Positions 30,257-39,513 of a DNA stretch of 64,000 bases are shown one piece after another. The stretch is from Myxococcales bacterium (GTDB lineage Bacteria; Myxococcota_A; Polyangia; Polyangiales; Polyangiaceae). Location: positions 806,001-870,000 of the forward strand of contig JADJKB010000003.1 of NCBI GenBank assembly GCA_016706225.1, read 5' to 3'. A program made the translations under genes and the position numbers. Within the stretch, counting starts at the first letter, position 1. Each line of letters starts with the position of its first letter. Under the pieces are notes generated by a model, which made no database searches, was not told where the DNA came from, and was given only the letters and a program-made list of their open reading frames with translations.

Positions 30257-31273
30257 TCAGGACGCGTCTTTCGCACAGCGGAAGCCGGCGACGAGCAGGC
30301 GCCACGTGCCCGGGTGGTGCACGCGATTGGAAGAACGCAGCCCCTTCGCGTGGTAGTTGAACGCGCCGCCGCGGAGCACGCGCTCACACTCGACCGGAAT
30401 GGGATTGCTGCCGGTGTAGCCCTCGAGCTTCTTCTTCCGGAGCTCGTCTTGCGCCGCGGTGATCTCTTCACATGAGCCCGGCACCCCCTGCGCCGCTGTC
30501 GCGCGTTTGTAGGCGTAGGGATCGTAGTGGTCGGCGCTCCACTCCCAGACGTTTCCAGCTAGATCGTGGTGTCCGTATGGGCCTTTGTCGTCGGGAAATG
30601 AGCCGACTTCGGCGGTCGCGCCGCCCTGGCAGCCCTGAAAGCACCCGTGTTTTTTGGGATCGGGGAAGGCGTTACCCCACGGATACTTGCGGCCGTCGTC
30701 CCCTCGCGCCGCGCGCTCCCACTCCGCCTCGGTCGGCAGCCGTTTGTTGCGCCACTCACAGTAGGTCTTGGCGTCGTTCCACGAGACGCCGACCACGGGT
30801 TTCTTGGCTCCGCGAAACTCCCGCTCCGACCCGTACTTCATGGCCTTGGCAGCGTCCGCCTTCCAGGGTTGGCAGAGCTTGGCGTTCACACACTCGAGAT
30901 ACTGGCCGTTCGTCACCTCGTAGGTGTCGAGAAAGAACTCCTTCAGCGTCACCGCGTGCGCGGGGTGTTCGTCCTGTTCACCCTCGTCGTCCGAACCCAT
31001 CTGGAAGGTGCCTGCCGGGACCGGCAGCATGTCGGCTGGAGCCGCTGCCTTCGGCGCCGCCGCGTCCGGCGCGCCGCTCGCGGTCGGTGCTGTCTCGACC
31101 GGAGTCGGCAGCGTTTTTTTGGCAACCGGTTTGGGGCGCGGCTTTGCCCGCCGTGGCTGAACCAGCGGCTTGCCCTGTTCCGTCTTCGCCGCAGGCGGAT
31201 TGGCCTGCGACGCACCGTTGCACGCGGCGAACACGACGAGCCCGATGGCGCTGGCGAGTAAACGAAGCCTCAC
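30257..31273 (-). CDS. Formylglycine-generating-enzyme-like (SUMF1) lipoprotein
   Basis: 338 residues from GTG 31273; the signal ends in FAAC. A basic Pro/Lys/Ala linker precedes a full FGE-sulfatase domain: PAGTFQMGSDDEGEQDEHP, FFLDTYEVTNGQY, VSWNDAKTYCEW, RLPTEAEWERAARG, PWGN, NVWEWSADH, and the C-terminal RVLRGGAFN and LVAGFRCA. Bacterial relatives often act as lipoprotein partners of kinases or C-type-lectin-like proteins rather than as sulfatase activators, and no sulfatase is nearby. Same strand as the epimerase gene 63 bp upstream. Confidence 0.94.
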   Translation of the reverse strand: MRLRLLASAIGLVVFAACNGASQANPPAAKTEQGKPLVQPRRAKPRPKPVAKKTLPTPVETAPTASGAPDAAAPKAAAPADMLPVPAGTFQMGSDDEGEQDEHPAHAVTLKEFFLDTYEVTNGQYLECVNAKLCQPWKADAAKAMKYGSEREFRGAKKPVVGVSWNDAKTYCEWRNKRLPTEAEWERAARGDDGRKYPWGNAFPDPKKHGCFQGCQGGATAEVGSFPDDKGPYGHHDLAGNVWEWSADHYDPYAYKRATAAQGVPGSCEEITAAQDELRKKKLEGYTGSNPIPVECERVLRGGAFNYHAKGLRSSNRVHHPGTWRLLVAGFRCAKDAS

Positions 31274-31336
31274 AGCGTCCTCGCTTAGCGGAGCCGGGCC
31301 CGACCTGCCAAGAACTCAGCCGAGCGGGCCCGCAAC

Positions 31337-32296
31337 TCAGCCAGTCTCGGCCAGCCAAGCGTGCGTCGCAGCCAGCCCTTGCTCGAGGCTGGTGGTCGCC
31401 CTCCACCCGAGCAGCTTGGCGATTTTGTCGACGTTTCCGGCGCGTGACGAGCCGTGCGTCCAGTCTGCGGGCGCGCTCTCGGGCACCCTCGCCTGGCCCG
31501 AGACCCGCACCATCAGCTCGATCAGGTCCTTGACGCTGGTCGCAACGCCGGACCCGACGTTGAACAGCTCGCCCGACAGGGGCGCCTCGAGCGCACACAG
31601 CGTCGCCTCCACCGCATCGTCGACGTACACGTAGTCGAGCGCCTGCAGACCATCACCGTAGATGACCGGTGCTCGACCCGCGCGCAGGTGTTCGAAGCTC
31701 TTGACGATCACACTCTTGTAACCGGTGCCGGCAAATTGCCGGGGTCCGTAGACGAAGAAGTAGCGCAGCGTGACCGCGTCCATACCGTGCTGCTTGGCAA
31801 AGAACGAGAGCAAGTGCTCGCCGGTCAGCTTACTGATCCCGTAGACGGTGCTGGGATTGGGGGTCTCACTCTCGACCATGGGCGGCCCAGCCAAGCGCCC
31901 GTAGGCGTAGAGCGACGACGTGAGCAGGACCTTCTTCACTCCGGCACGACCCGCCGCTTGAAACAGGGCGGCGGTGCCTTCGACGTTGGCGCGCAAGACG
32001 CGGGTCGGCGCGTCCTTGGATTGGTTGTGCTTCTCCGCAGCCAGGTGAAACAGATAGTCGGCTCCAGCACAGGCTCGCTCGAGCTCGGCTTCGTCACCAA
32101 AGCCGAGGTCGTGTTGCACGACCTCTACGTCGACGCCGGCAGGCAGGTTCTCGCGCTTGCCGTAGCGCAGGCTGTCGATCACCACGACGCGTTTTGCTCC
32201 CCGGCGGGCGAGGGCGCCCACCAGGTGCGAGCCAATGAAACCACAGCCACCGGTGACGACCACGGTCGAGCCGTCGATTCGCTGAGAAGCAGACAT
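31337..32296 (-). CDS. NAD-dependent epimerase/dehydratase (UDP-sugar type)
   Basis: 319 residues from ATG 32296. Extended short-chain dehydrogenase: NAD-binding GGCGFIGSHL at the N-terminus, catalytic Ser in LLTSSLYAYGR, YGISK with the Tyr-x3-Lys pair, YFFVYGPRQ, and DYVYVDDAVEA. Closest in pattern to UDP-glucose 4-epimerase and related nucleotide-sugar epimerases; consistent with the nearby GT4 transferase, though on opposite strands. The frame is open upstream but without protein-like character. Precise sugar not assignable. Confidence 0.93.
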   Translation of the reverse strand: MSASQRIDGSTVVVTGGCGFIGSHLVGALARRGAKRVVVIDSLRYGKRENLPAGVDVEVVQHDLGFGDEAELERACAGADYLFHLAAEKHNQSKDAPTRVLRANVEGTAALFQAAGRAGVKKVLLTSSLYAYGRLAGPPMVESETPNPSTVYGISKLTGEHLLSFFAKQHGMDAVTLRYFFVYGPRQFAGTGYKSVIVKSFEHLRAGRAPVIYGDGLQALDYVYVDDAVEATLCALEAPLSGELFNVGSGVATSVKDLIELMVRVSGQARVPESAPADWTHGSSRAGNVDKIAKLLGWRATTSLEQGLAATHAWLAETG

Positions 32297-32360
32297 CGCG
32301 GGGAAGTTAGGGCGAAATCTCGCCGCTGGGAACTCTCGTTGGGGGTGTGCCCGGACCGTC

Positions 32361-32558
32361 TCAGGGTGTGAGCACAGCGATCGCGGCGCGAAGCAGGGGT
32401 TCGACCCGAGGCTCGATCCCGCGCAGTCGCACGTGCTCGACGGCTTGCCGTGCCTGGGCCCGCTTGAACCCCGAGAGCATCGGCGCCGAGCGCACCTTCT
32501 CGAACACGTCGAGTTCGGGCGCGGCCGCGACCGCAGGCGTGCGCTTCCCTTTTCCCAT
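32361..32558 (-). CDS. Small basic protein, unknown
   Basis: 65 residues from ATG 32558 (a TTG at 32579 would add seven). Third-position GC is high and the composition is protein-like: a Lys-rich start GKGKRT, then ELDVFEKVRSAPMLSGFKRAQARQAVEHVRLRGIE in outline, predicted helical. No family is recognised. It follows the TPR lipoprotein gene on the same strand. It could be spurious. Confidence 0.5.
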   Translation of the reverse strand: MGKGKRTPAVAAAPELDVFEKVRSAPMLSGFKRAQARQAVEHVRLRGIEPRVEPLLRAAIAVLTP

Positions 32559-32585
32559 CCCGTCCGGCACGACTGCCAATCAGGG

Positions 32586-32660
32586 CTAGCCACTCCACGC
32601 CATGCCGATCGCCACGCCGGCCGCGGCGAACAACGCAGCGACACCTCGCAGTGCCTCCAT
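32586..32660 (-). CDS. Possible 24-residue membrane micropeptide
   Basis: ATG 32660 lies 4 bp beyond the stop of the TPR lipoprotein gene. It encodes a 24-residue peptide, a short start MEALRG then one hydrophobic stretch ending MAWSG, followed by TAG. It would form a single membrane helix. No clear ribosome site is seen, so translation would depend on reinitiation from the upstream gene. Confidence 0.25.
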   Translation of the reverse strand: MEALRGVAALFAAAGVAIGMAWSG

Positions 32661-32664
32661 TCGG

Positions 32665-33183
32665 TCAGGGCGGTTTGCTCAGCTCTTCCGAGATGCAGTC
32701 GACTTGCGCCCCCGACTTGCGACGTTGGATGCACGCGAGATAACTCCGGGCGCGGCGCTGGCCAATCTCTGAGCCCTCGAGTCGGCGGTACTCCTCGACT
32801 ATCGCGGCCGCCGCGTCGAGATCCCCGAGTTGCTCGAGGGCGACCGCCATCAGGAACAGCGGCGCGTTGGCACAGGTCGCGGAGTAGGCTTCGCGAAACG
32901 CGGAGAGAGCTTGGTCGAACCGTTTGTCGCGGATGGCCTGCGTGCCGCGGTTGCGGGCGGCTTGACCACTCGCCAGCGCGTCTTGGGAGTCGCTCTTCTC
33001 GCAGCTCAAACCCAGCTCCGCGCGACGCGAACGCCGCTCCGCAGCTGCCGAGTCGTCGGCGGGCTCCGGGGGCAGTGCGGGCATCTCGACCGTCAGCGTC
33101 CGGGGTGGCGGGTCGGCGCTACGAGACGAGCCGCAGGCGGCGACCAGCGCGGCGCAGCCAATTGTCAGCCAGACCTCGCTCAC
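32665..33183 (-). CDS. TPR-type lipoprotein
   Basis: 172 residues. GTG 33183 overlaps the stop of the upstream Cys-rich gene (GTGA), fixing the start; the signal VWLTIGCAALVAAC has a lipobox. The C-terminal part has two helix-turn-helix TPR-like motifs (GTQAIRDKRFDQALSAFREAY, ALEQLGDLDAAAAIVEEYRRL) and three cysteines. Probably an envelope assembly or adaptor protein cotranscribed with the Cys-rich lipoprotein. Confidence 0.85.
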   Translation of the reverse strand: MSEVWLTIGCAALVAACGSSRSADPPPRTLTVEMPALPPEPADDSAAAERRSRRAELGLSCEKSDSQDALASGQAARNRGTQAIRDKRFDQALSAFREAYSATCANAPLFLMAVALEQLGDLDAAAAIVEEYRRLEGSEIGQRRARSYLACIQRRKSGAQVDCISEELSKPP

Positions 33184-34163
33184 GAGAACGGACACTGGCA
33201 GCTTCTCAACCAGGTTACTTCGGCGGGAAGACAGCGCGCCAGTTTGCCCCCAGCCCCTGGACAAGGGAATTTGCAGTCCGCATCGCGCCTGCAGACCAGC
33301 TGCTGAGAGAGAGGGTCTTGAAGCAGCGCGATGCAGTCGCTGCCATAACCGCTGACGAAACACCGCTGACCCTTTACGCAGTCCCCGTCGGTGTTGCACC
33401 GCACCCGGTGGTAGCCCTCACACGCGGCCGACGCTCGGCATCCCAGCGGGCTGCCGCAGCAGACTTCCCCGTCGGCACACGGGGCTTGGTCGCAGCGCAA
33501 CTTGGCGACCAGCTTGCGGCAGTAGCCTTCGACGCAGGAGGTGCCCGCGAGCCGGCAGGTCGCGCTCTCGATGCAGCGCTCACCGTATTCGCAGGGCGTC
33601 GGCGCAGCGGGTTTCGACGCGACGCACTCACTGATGGTCGCTCCCGAAAACAGGAACTGGTCGCAGCAGATTTCGCCCTTGGCGCAGTCGATGCTCTCGT
33701 CGCAGCGCTCGATGCCCGACAGTGAATACCCGTGGGGGAGACTCGCGGCATTGCACGCGTCGAACTGGGTCTTCAAGTACCCGACCTTCCCCTTGGGGGC
33801 GTCGTCCGGTGAGCTCGCGAAACACACGCCCTCATTCCCGGCGAGGCAGCAGGTCTCCTTGGCGGCCTGACACGACGCGAGCCCACACCGAAAGCGCTCG
33901 GAGCTCGTGCCCAGGGGGGTAACGGCAACCGCCACGTCCACGCTGCCTACGTCCTGACCTGCGTCGACTGCGGCAGCCGGCCCCGAGTCGACTTGCTCCA
34001 CGTCGGTTACGGGTAGCTGCACGTCGGGCTCGACTCGACCCGTCGCAGGTGGCGGAGCGCTAGGGGCGCAGCGCTCGATGAACAGCAGCGCGGCGAGAGC
34101 CAGCACGACACGACTCGCCTGCGGCAGCAGCCCACCGCGACCAGAGCCGGACCGACGTGGCAT
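33180..34163 (-). CDS. Cys-rich lipoprotein with repeated disulfide motifs
   Basis: 327 residues from ATG 34163. A basic N-terminus and hydrophobic stretch end in ERC, a lipobox-like site. An Asp/Val-rich linker leads to about 200 residues with over 30 cysteines in repeated units such as CAKGEICCDQF, CADGEVCCGSPLGC, CNTDGDCVKGQRC, CRRDADCKFPC. These Cys repeats are a recurrent theme of myxobacterial secreted proteins. No enzymatic domain. It overlaps the TPR lipoprotein gene by 4 bp. Confidence 0.85.
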   Translation of the reverse strand: MPRRSGSGRGGLLPQASRVVLALAALLFIERCAPSAPPPATGRVEPDVQLPVTDVEQVDSGPAAAVDAGQDVGSVDVAVAVTPLGTSSERFRCGLASCQAAKETCCLAGNEGVCFASSPDDAPKGKVGYLKTQFDACNAASLPHGYSLSGIERCDESIDCAKGEICCDQFLFSGATISECVASKPAAPTPCEYGERCIESATCRLAGTSCVEGYCRKLVAKLRCDQAPCADGEVCCGSPLGCRASAACEGYHRVRCNTDGDCVKGQRCFVSGYGSDCIALLQDPLSQQLVCRRDADCKFPCPGAGGKLARCLPAEVTWLRSCQCPFS

Positions 34164-34258
34164 TCCGCACGGACTCTGCGCGGAAGCACGGCGAAATGGA
34201 AGCCGTCGGTGAAGGAGCACGCCCCGGCTCGGGGGTCGAGCCACCAAACGTCGGCGAG

Positions 34259-34987
34259 TCAGCGCTCCAGCTCTTGCACGAGCTCGTCGCCTCGGGCGAG
34301 CAGCCTGGCGACTTCGGTGTGCGCGCGGTCCGTCAGTACGTCGCGGTCGTCGACCGTCAACCCGGCGGTCGAGATGGGCGGTCCAATGACGAACGCCGCT
34401 GGGTGCGCGAAGACGTGCAGCGATCCTTTTCTCAAGATCCGGTGGGTGCCCGCGATGGCGGCCGGAACGAGCGGCACCTGAGCCTCGATGGCCATGACCG
34501 CCGCCCCCTTCTTGAACGGTCGGAGCACACCGTCTTCGGACCGGGTGCCCTCGGCAAAAAAAGCGACACTCACGCGCTCTTGCACCGACCGCACGGCCTC
34601 GTGCAGCTTCGTTCGATCCGTGGCCGAGCCGGTTCGCTCGACGAAGATGTTGCCGGCGCGCGCCAGGGCAAAGCCAAACAGGGGTACCTTACGCAGCTCG
34701 GCTTTGGCCACGAAGCGCAGGTGCAGCTTCAAGTATCGAAACATCACCACAGCGTCGAAATGGCTCTGATGATTCATCGCCATGACGAACGTGCGTTGCG
34801 GCAGGTGCTCGAGACCCTCACAAACGGTGCGAATACCCGTGGTCGAAAGCACGCTGTTCGACCACGCATTCAACAAGCGATCGGGGGCATGCTCCCCGAA
34901 CACGGTGGCAACGGCGACCGCCCCGGAGAAAAAACCGGTCAGGCCGATCGTCGCCCCCGCAGCAGCCGCCGTGCGAATCGATTGCAT
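34259..34987 (-). CDS. 1-acyl-sn-glycerol-3-phosphate acyltransferase (PlsC-like)
   Basis: Makes phosphatidic acid by acylating lysophosphatidate at the inner membrane. From ATG 34987 the product is 242 residues with an N-terminal hydrophobic helix (TAAAAGATIGLTGFFSG). Family motifs: NHQSHFD (His-x4-Asp catalytic), FVERTG, FFAEGTRS and VPAAIAGT. ATG codons at 35047 and 35053 would add a basic extension; the shorter start fits the family N-terminus better. Divergent from the MYXO-CTERM gene at 35147. Confidence 0.92.
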   Translation of the reverse strand: MQSIRTAAAAGATIGLTGFFSGAVAVATVFGEHAPDRLLNAWSNSVLSTTGIRTVCEGLEHLPQRTFVMAMNHQSHFDAVVMFRYLKLHLRFVAKAELRKVPLFGFALARAGNIFVERTGSATDRTKLHEAVRSVQERVSVAFFAEGTRSEDGVLRPFKKGAAVMAIEAQVPLVPAAIAGTHRILRKGSLHVFAHPAAFVIGPPISTAGLTVDDRDVLTDRAHTEVARLLARGDELVQELER

Positions 34988-35146
34988 CGCCCGCGCTAGC
35001 TTGCACTGGCGCGCTTCCCGGCGAAAGCGCTGACGCTGACCGCCCATCACCATCGCTGATTGCACCGGCGTCCTGCACGATGCGACCGCACGGACGGCGG
35101 CGTGGGCAAGGCGGGCGCTCCCTGATAAAAGTCGGGGGGGAGACCC

Positions 35147-36709
35147 ATGAAATCCACATGCCTTGCCTCAGCCCTGCTCGCCGCGGCTTGTTTCGTTCGG
35201 CCGGCGCAGGCGGCACCCGTCACCTCCATCACCCAGTACGGCGTCACGTGGACGTTCGACAAACCCACCGAGTCCGGGCAGTTTGCCAGCGGCGACTACT
35301 GGGTGGTCGGCCCCGTCGTCATTCAGTCCGTCTCACCCGCGCCGACCGGCACGCGCAACGGCTCGAGCGTCAACCCCATGGGCGGCCGCCAGGGTTACGA
35401 CGACCGCGGCGGTCAGTACGCTACCGACGACAACGTTGCGTTCCCGTACACGTTGAAGGTCGATGAATCGCTGGTGTCCAGCGCCAGCAAGCCGGACGGG
35501 GGCAGCTTCCAGAACGTCGGCTGTCTGCAGTCTCAAGCCGTGCTCACCGCGGTGTCGGCGCCGTTGCCATCGAGCGCGCTGCGCCCGGCCTACGCCGGCA
35601 AGTACAAACAGCACCTCGACTCCGCCAAGCTCCAGTGGTCGCTGCTTCCGAAGTTGCCAGCACCGCCGAGCAAACCCAGCGGAGCCGAGCTCTTGAAGAT
35701 GGCGGAGCGACCGCGCATCGACCACCTGAGCTCGTGGACGATCCAGCACAGCTGTGCGGAGGACAACTGGTACAACGGCGCCGGGGCCCACGCCTGCTAC
35801 GGGCGCGAGTACTCGACCTTCGTGAGTGAGGCGGCGGCCTATGTGATGCTCGACACTCCCGAGCGGGACGAGCTCACGATCTCGATGGTTCAGCTCGGCA
35901 TCGACAACTACGGGGTGATCAAGGCGGGTGGCAAGTTCTCGGCCAACGGCGGCCATCACAACGCACGCAAGTGGCCGGTCGTGTTCGCGGCAGCGCTGCT
36001 CGACGACTGCGACATGCTCGCGGTTGGCCAAGACTACGATGACTCGTTCTTTGGTGAGGACGGCCACACCTACGTCGGCAAGAACGGCAAACCGCTCTTC
36101 GGCTGGGACTGCGGCGGCGGCCACGGCAGTTACTTCGAGAGCGGCTGCAGCGGCGGGGGCGCCAAAGACTGCCGCGATCCCGCGGAACTGGTCGACGCTT
36201 GTCCAGACTATCGCAACTGCTGCACGAGCGCGTACTGGGTCGGTCAGGCGCTCTCGACGCTGATGCTGCACGCCAAGGCAGTCTGGAGCCACGACGCTTA
36301 CTTCGACTACGTCGATCGCTGGATGAAGGGCGACGTCGACGGCGGCGGCAGCACGTCCAGCAAGTTGGTCACGGAGATGTGGACGCTGTACCGCGACAAA
36401 CTGCCGCCGGGCGCGGAGCTCGACGCGGTCTGCGGCAGCAGCAGCGGCGGCTCGGGTGGAACGGGCGGAGGCGGAGCGGCCGGCGCGAGCAGCGGCGGAA
36501 CGGGCGCCTCGCCCGCAACAGGTGGAGGCGGAGCGGGCGCGACGGCGGGAAGTGGCGCTGCCGGCAGCGGGAGCGGCGGAAAGAAGGACGGCGGCAGCGA
36601 CGATGGCGGGTGTGGCTGCCGCCAGCCCGCGTCCCGCGCGTCGGCACACGGCTGGCTCTGGCTCCTCGGCGCCGCGGTCGGTGTGCGACGCTGGCGGAAG
36701 GGGCGCTGA
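35147..36709 (+). CDS. Large secreted protein with MYXO-CTERM-like tail, unknown
   Basis: 520 residues from ATG 35147, which has a strong G-rich ribosome site. Signal peptide MKSTCLASALLAAACF... cleaved near QAA. The first 130 residues (YGVTWTFDKPTESGQFASGD, YWVVGPV) look beta-rich; the middle 250 residues are Trp/Asp/His-rich and mostly helical with paired cysteines (HSCAEDNWYNGAGAHAC, CCTSAYWVGQ), possibly an alpha-toroid like those of polysaccharide lyases, but no catalytic motif is certain. A Gly/Ser/Ala linker leads to CGC, a short hydrophobic WLWLLGAAVG and RRWRKGR, a MYXO-CTERM anchor. Surface-anchored by inference. Confidence 0.85.
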   Translation: MKSTCLASALLAAACFVRPAQAAPVTSITQYGVTWTFDKPTESGQFASGDYWVVGPVVIQSVSPAPTGTRNGSSVNPMGGRQGYDDRGGQYATDDNVAFPYTLKVDESLVSSASKPDGGSFQNVGCLQSQAVLTAVSAPLPSSALRPAYAGKYKQHLDSAKLQWSLLPKLPAPPSKPSGAELLKMAERPRIDHLSSWTIQHSCAEDNWYNGAGAHACYGREYSTFVSEAAAYVMLDTPERDELTISMVQLGIDNYGVIKAGGKFSANGGHHNARKWPVVFAAALLDDCDMLAVGQDYDDSFFGEDGHTYVGKNGKPLFGWDCGGGHGSYFESGCSGGGAKDCRDPAELVDACPDYRNCCTSAYWVGQALSTLMLHAKAVWSHDAYFDYVDRWMKGDVDGGGSTSSKLVTEMWTLYRDKLPPGAELDAVCGSSSGGSGGTGGGGAAGASSGGTGASPATGGGGAGATAGSGAAGSGSGGKKDGGSDDGGCGCRQPASRASAHGWLWLLGAAVGVRRWRKGR

Positions 36710-36751
36710 CGCAGCCGAACGCCGCGCGGTTCGCAAACATCACGCTCGGCG

Positions 36752-37747
36752 TCAGTCGCCGGCAGCCACCTGCGGTGTACCGGCCACGGCAGCGTGAACG
36801 TCGAGTGCCAGCGCGCAACTGTCGATGCCGCTCGCGTACTCCGCTCGTGCTGCAACGGAGATCCAGCTGGGGTCGACGCGCCGACGCAGACTGAGCAGCA
36901 CCTTCCGGCGCCTCAGATCCACGAGCCCGACGCGGACATCGTGCGGCCGCTCACCGTCCAGCTCGGTGGGGCCCGGTTCGGGATTGGGTTCGTCGACGAC
37001 GACGAGCAAGAGCGTCGCTCGTGCAGCCGACCTGGCGCGCGCAAGCGGGGCACGGTCGAAGTCCCGACTGAGTCGTTCGAGCCCGTCCCGAGACTGCGCC
37101 GACTCCACCTTCTTTTTCCAAGCGGGGCTCAAGTACGGCAGGCCGACCAGGGCATCGGCCAGGCGTTCGACATGGGCGATGGGGAGCATTCCCTCCCCGC
37201 GACCGCCGAGCGCAGTGCGCGCCTTGGCCTTCAGATCTTTCTCGGTTCGAGAGCTCGGAGGTGAGCTCAGACACAAGACGAACGCGTCCTTGAATGAGCT
37301 GCTGGCGCACTCGTCGACCCGGCCCGCGACGCCGGAGAGCGTGCCGCGCAGGTAGAGCGTGGGTTTGGCCAGAGTGGCCGCAAAGGCCCCCGCGGGGCGC
37401 AGCTCTTCCGCGATGGAATCACCCGCGTAGACCCCGGAGAAGACCGGCAGCCAGGGCAGGACTCGGGGGGCCGCGTCGATCTCGTCCGGGCCGAGGTCCG
37501 CGGACTCTTTCGCGATCCGCTCGAGCAGCGCCGCGCGCCGGGCCTCGAGCGCTCGACTCGCGCGGTGCAGTGACCAGCCGAGCCACGCCAGCGAGACCAC
37601 GGTCACGCTCAGCGCGCCGATGCGGAACAGGGAGATCGCACGCGGCACCAGCCTCGCGCCCGGCGCCGCACGCCGACCTGCGACGCTTGCTTGCACCCGG
37701 GCCGCGAGCTCGGGTGACATCTTCTTGGTGACGAGCAGGGTCGGCAT
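36752..37747 (-). CDS. Membrane-anchored protein, unknown
   Basis: 331 residues from ATG 37747, 4 bp after the MutS-like gene on the same strand, so probably one transcript. One transmembrane helix near residues 45-62 (ALSVTVVSLAWLGWSLH), then a coiled segment rich in Ala/Arg/Glu and an outside domain with FKDAFVLCLSSPP and VGLPYLSPAWKKK. No known family motif is seen. Confidence 0.8.
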   Translation of the reverse strand: MPTLLVTKKMSPELAARVQASVAGRRAAPGARLVPRAISLFRIGALSVTVVSLAWLGWSLHRASRALEARRAALLERIAKESADLGPDEIDAAPRVLPWLPVFSGVYAGDSIAEELRPAGAFAATLAKPTLYLRGTLSGVAGRVDECASSSFKDAFVLCLSSPPSSRTEKDLKAKARTALGGRGEGMLPIAHVERLADALVGLPYLSPAWKKKVESAQSRDGLERLSRDFDRAPLARARSAARATLLLVVVDEPNPEPGPTELDGERPHDVRVGLVDLRRRKVLLSLRRRVDPSWISVAARAEYASGIDSCALALDVHAAVAGTPQVAAGD

Positions 37748-37751
37748 GACC

Positions 37752-39404
37752 TCAGCCGCGCTCAGGTGGATGTTTGAGGGCGAAGCGCTGCACGTTGCGT
37801 TCGATCAACGACAAGAGTTGCTCACCGGTGACACCGAGGCGCTCCGCGGCGTGCCCCGCGAGCGACGTCGTCGCCACACCGGGAACGAACTGATACGTGG
37901 CCCTCCGATCTGCGCCGAGCTCGACCTGCACGAAGGTCAGGTCGGGGATCTTCTTTTCTCGCTCGAGGCGGGCGGCGAAGGTCAGAAAATGCGTGGTGAT
38001 GAAGGCCTGCGGGGAGAGCTTGCTGAGCATCTCGACCACCAGCTCGAAGATCTCCTCGCCCTCGGACGGGTTCGTCCCCGAACACAGCTCGTCGAGCAGC
38101 ACCATGGCACCCGGCGGCAGCCGTTCGAACAGCTCACGGATGCGCAACAGCTCCATGCCGAGCCGCCCCTCTGCCTGATCTGCCCGCGTCTCCTGGATCA
38201 ACGACACGACCAGAGCGGACGTGAGCGAGACCGCGCCTGCGCGCGCTGGGATGAAACAGCCTGCCTGGGCCAGCAACTGCGTGAGCCCGACGGACTGGAG
38301 CAGGCGAGTCTTGCCGCCGGAGTTGGGGCCGGTCACGAGCACGGTCGTAGCCAGGCGACTCGACGTGAGCTCACACGGAATCGGCTCGATGCCGCTCATC
38401 AAGAGCAGCGGGTTGAACAGGTCGTGGAGCGCGCGCGGGGCGTCGGGCGCCACGAGCTCGGGCAGACACACCGCGAGGCCGGCCGCCCGCGACTGATCGG
38501 CAAAGCCGAGGGCACCGAGGTAGAACTCAAGATCTCCGAACAGCTGCAGCAGCGTGACCAGGTCGGACTCGAGTCCCACGAACACCGCGTCGACCAACCG
38601 GGTCATCACCTCGCCGTCACTGAAGCGGTACCCGCGCGCAAAGAGCTCCAGCTTGGCCAACCAGCGGCGCCAGGGCGGGCTCACGAAGGGATTCTCGGCA
38701 TCCTCGGCGATTGACATGACCTCGAAGCCACGAATGCGTCCATCAGCACCGACCCCAACCTTCAGGCTCAGTGTTGCCAGGCGGTCATCGTACCGCAGCA
38801 GATCTGCGAGCGAGCGGTAGGCCTCACTCGTCACGATGCGACCTCCAAATACGGACAAGGCACACAGGCCGGAGCGGCTCGTGCCGAACCCACCCGCCAT
38901 CAGGTCGAACACCTCCTTGACGATCACGAGCATGTCGAGCTGCCGTCGGCTCGGGTCCCAGTTGCGCACGCCGGACGCGTTCTCGAGCAATATCCGCAGG
39001 CGCCTCAGCGCTCGATAGAGCTCCTCGAGTCGTGCGCGGAGCTCGGGTGACGCGTCGAGCTCGGCCAGGATGGCCCTGCGATGCTCCACGGTCGCCACGT
39101 CGCTCGGGGGATGGGTGAGCAGTCGAACGAGGTGGCTCCCGGCGACCGGCCCCTCTTCGCGGCCAACCCTGATTTTGAAACACCCACCCACGAAGCGGCG
39201 CAGAAACAGGTCGTTCTCGAACGCAGTCGGCTCCCAGCTCGAAGGCTCGAGCGTTGCGCTGGCGAGTGTCTCTTCGAACAGGCCCCCGGAGACTCCGCCT
39301 GCGAAGGCGAGGCTCAGAGCGAGGCGAGTCTTTTCGAAGTCGATCCGCAGCTGGGGTGACGGGTACAAAAGGTCCGGGAACGTCGCGGGTTCGATCTCGG
39401 GCAT
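37752..39404 (-). CDS. MutS-family ATPase lacking the mismatch-recognition domain
   Basis: 550 residues from ATG 39404. The N-terminal half is helical and corresponds to the MutS lever/core; there is no N-terminal mismatch-recognition domain (no Phe-x-Glu). The C-terminal ATPase has Walker A TGPNSGGKTR (359-367), Walker B VLLDELCSGTNPSEG (435-449) and ITTHF. It is closer to the short MutS-like proteins than to MutS or MutS2 and lacks a Smr domain. May act on branched or damaged DNA; not assigned to mismatch repair. Forms a pair with the membrane protein downstream. Confidence 0.88.
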   Translation of the reverse strand: MPEIEPATFPDLLYPSPQLRIDFEKTRLALSLAFAGGVSGGLFEETLASATLEPSSWEPTAFENDLFLRRFVGGCFKIRVGREEGPVAGSHLVRLLTHPPSDVATVEHRRAILAELDASPELRARLEELYRALRRLRILLENASGVRNWDPSRRQLDMLVIVKEVFDLMAGGFGTSRSGLCALSVFGGRIVTSEAYRSLADLLRYDDRLATLSLKVGVGADGRIRGFEVMSIAEDAENPFVSPPWRRWLAKLELFARGYRFSDGEVMTRLVDAVFVGLESDLVTLLQLFGDLEFYLGALGFADQSRAAGLAVCLPELVAPDAPRALHDLFNPLLLMSGIEPIPCELTSSRLATTVLVTGPNSGGKTRLLQSVGLTQLLAQAGCFIPARAGAVSLTSALVVSLIQETRADQAEGRLGMELLRIRELFERLPPGAMVLLDELCSGTNPSEGEEIFELVVEMLSKLSPQAFITTHFLTFAARLEREKKIPDLTFVQVELGADRRATYQFVPGVATTSLAGHAAERLGVTGEQLLSLIERNVQRFALKHPPERG

Positions 39405-39513
39405 CTCGCCCGCGACAGTACGGCGTGGAGAAAGTTCCCGCCAGACGTCAGTTTTCTCGGAAGCCAAGCCTGCTCTGCGCAACACCGAAGGAGTGTCGCG
39501 TAAGCTACGACAA

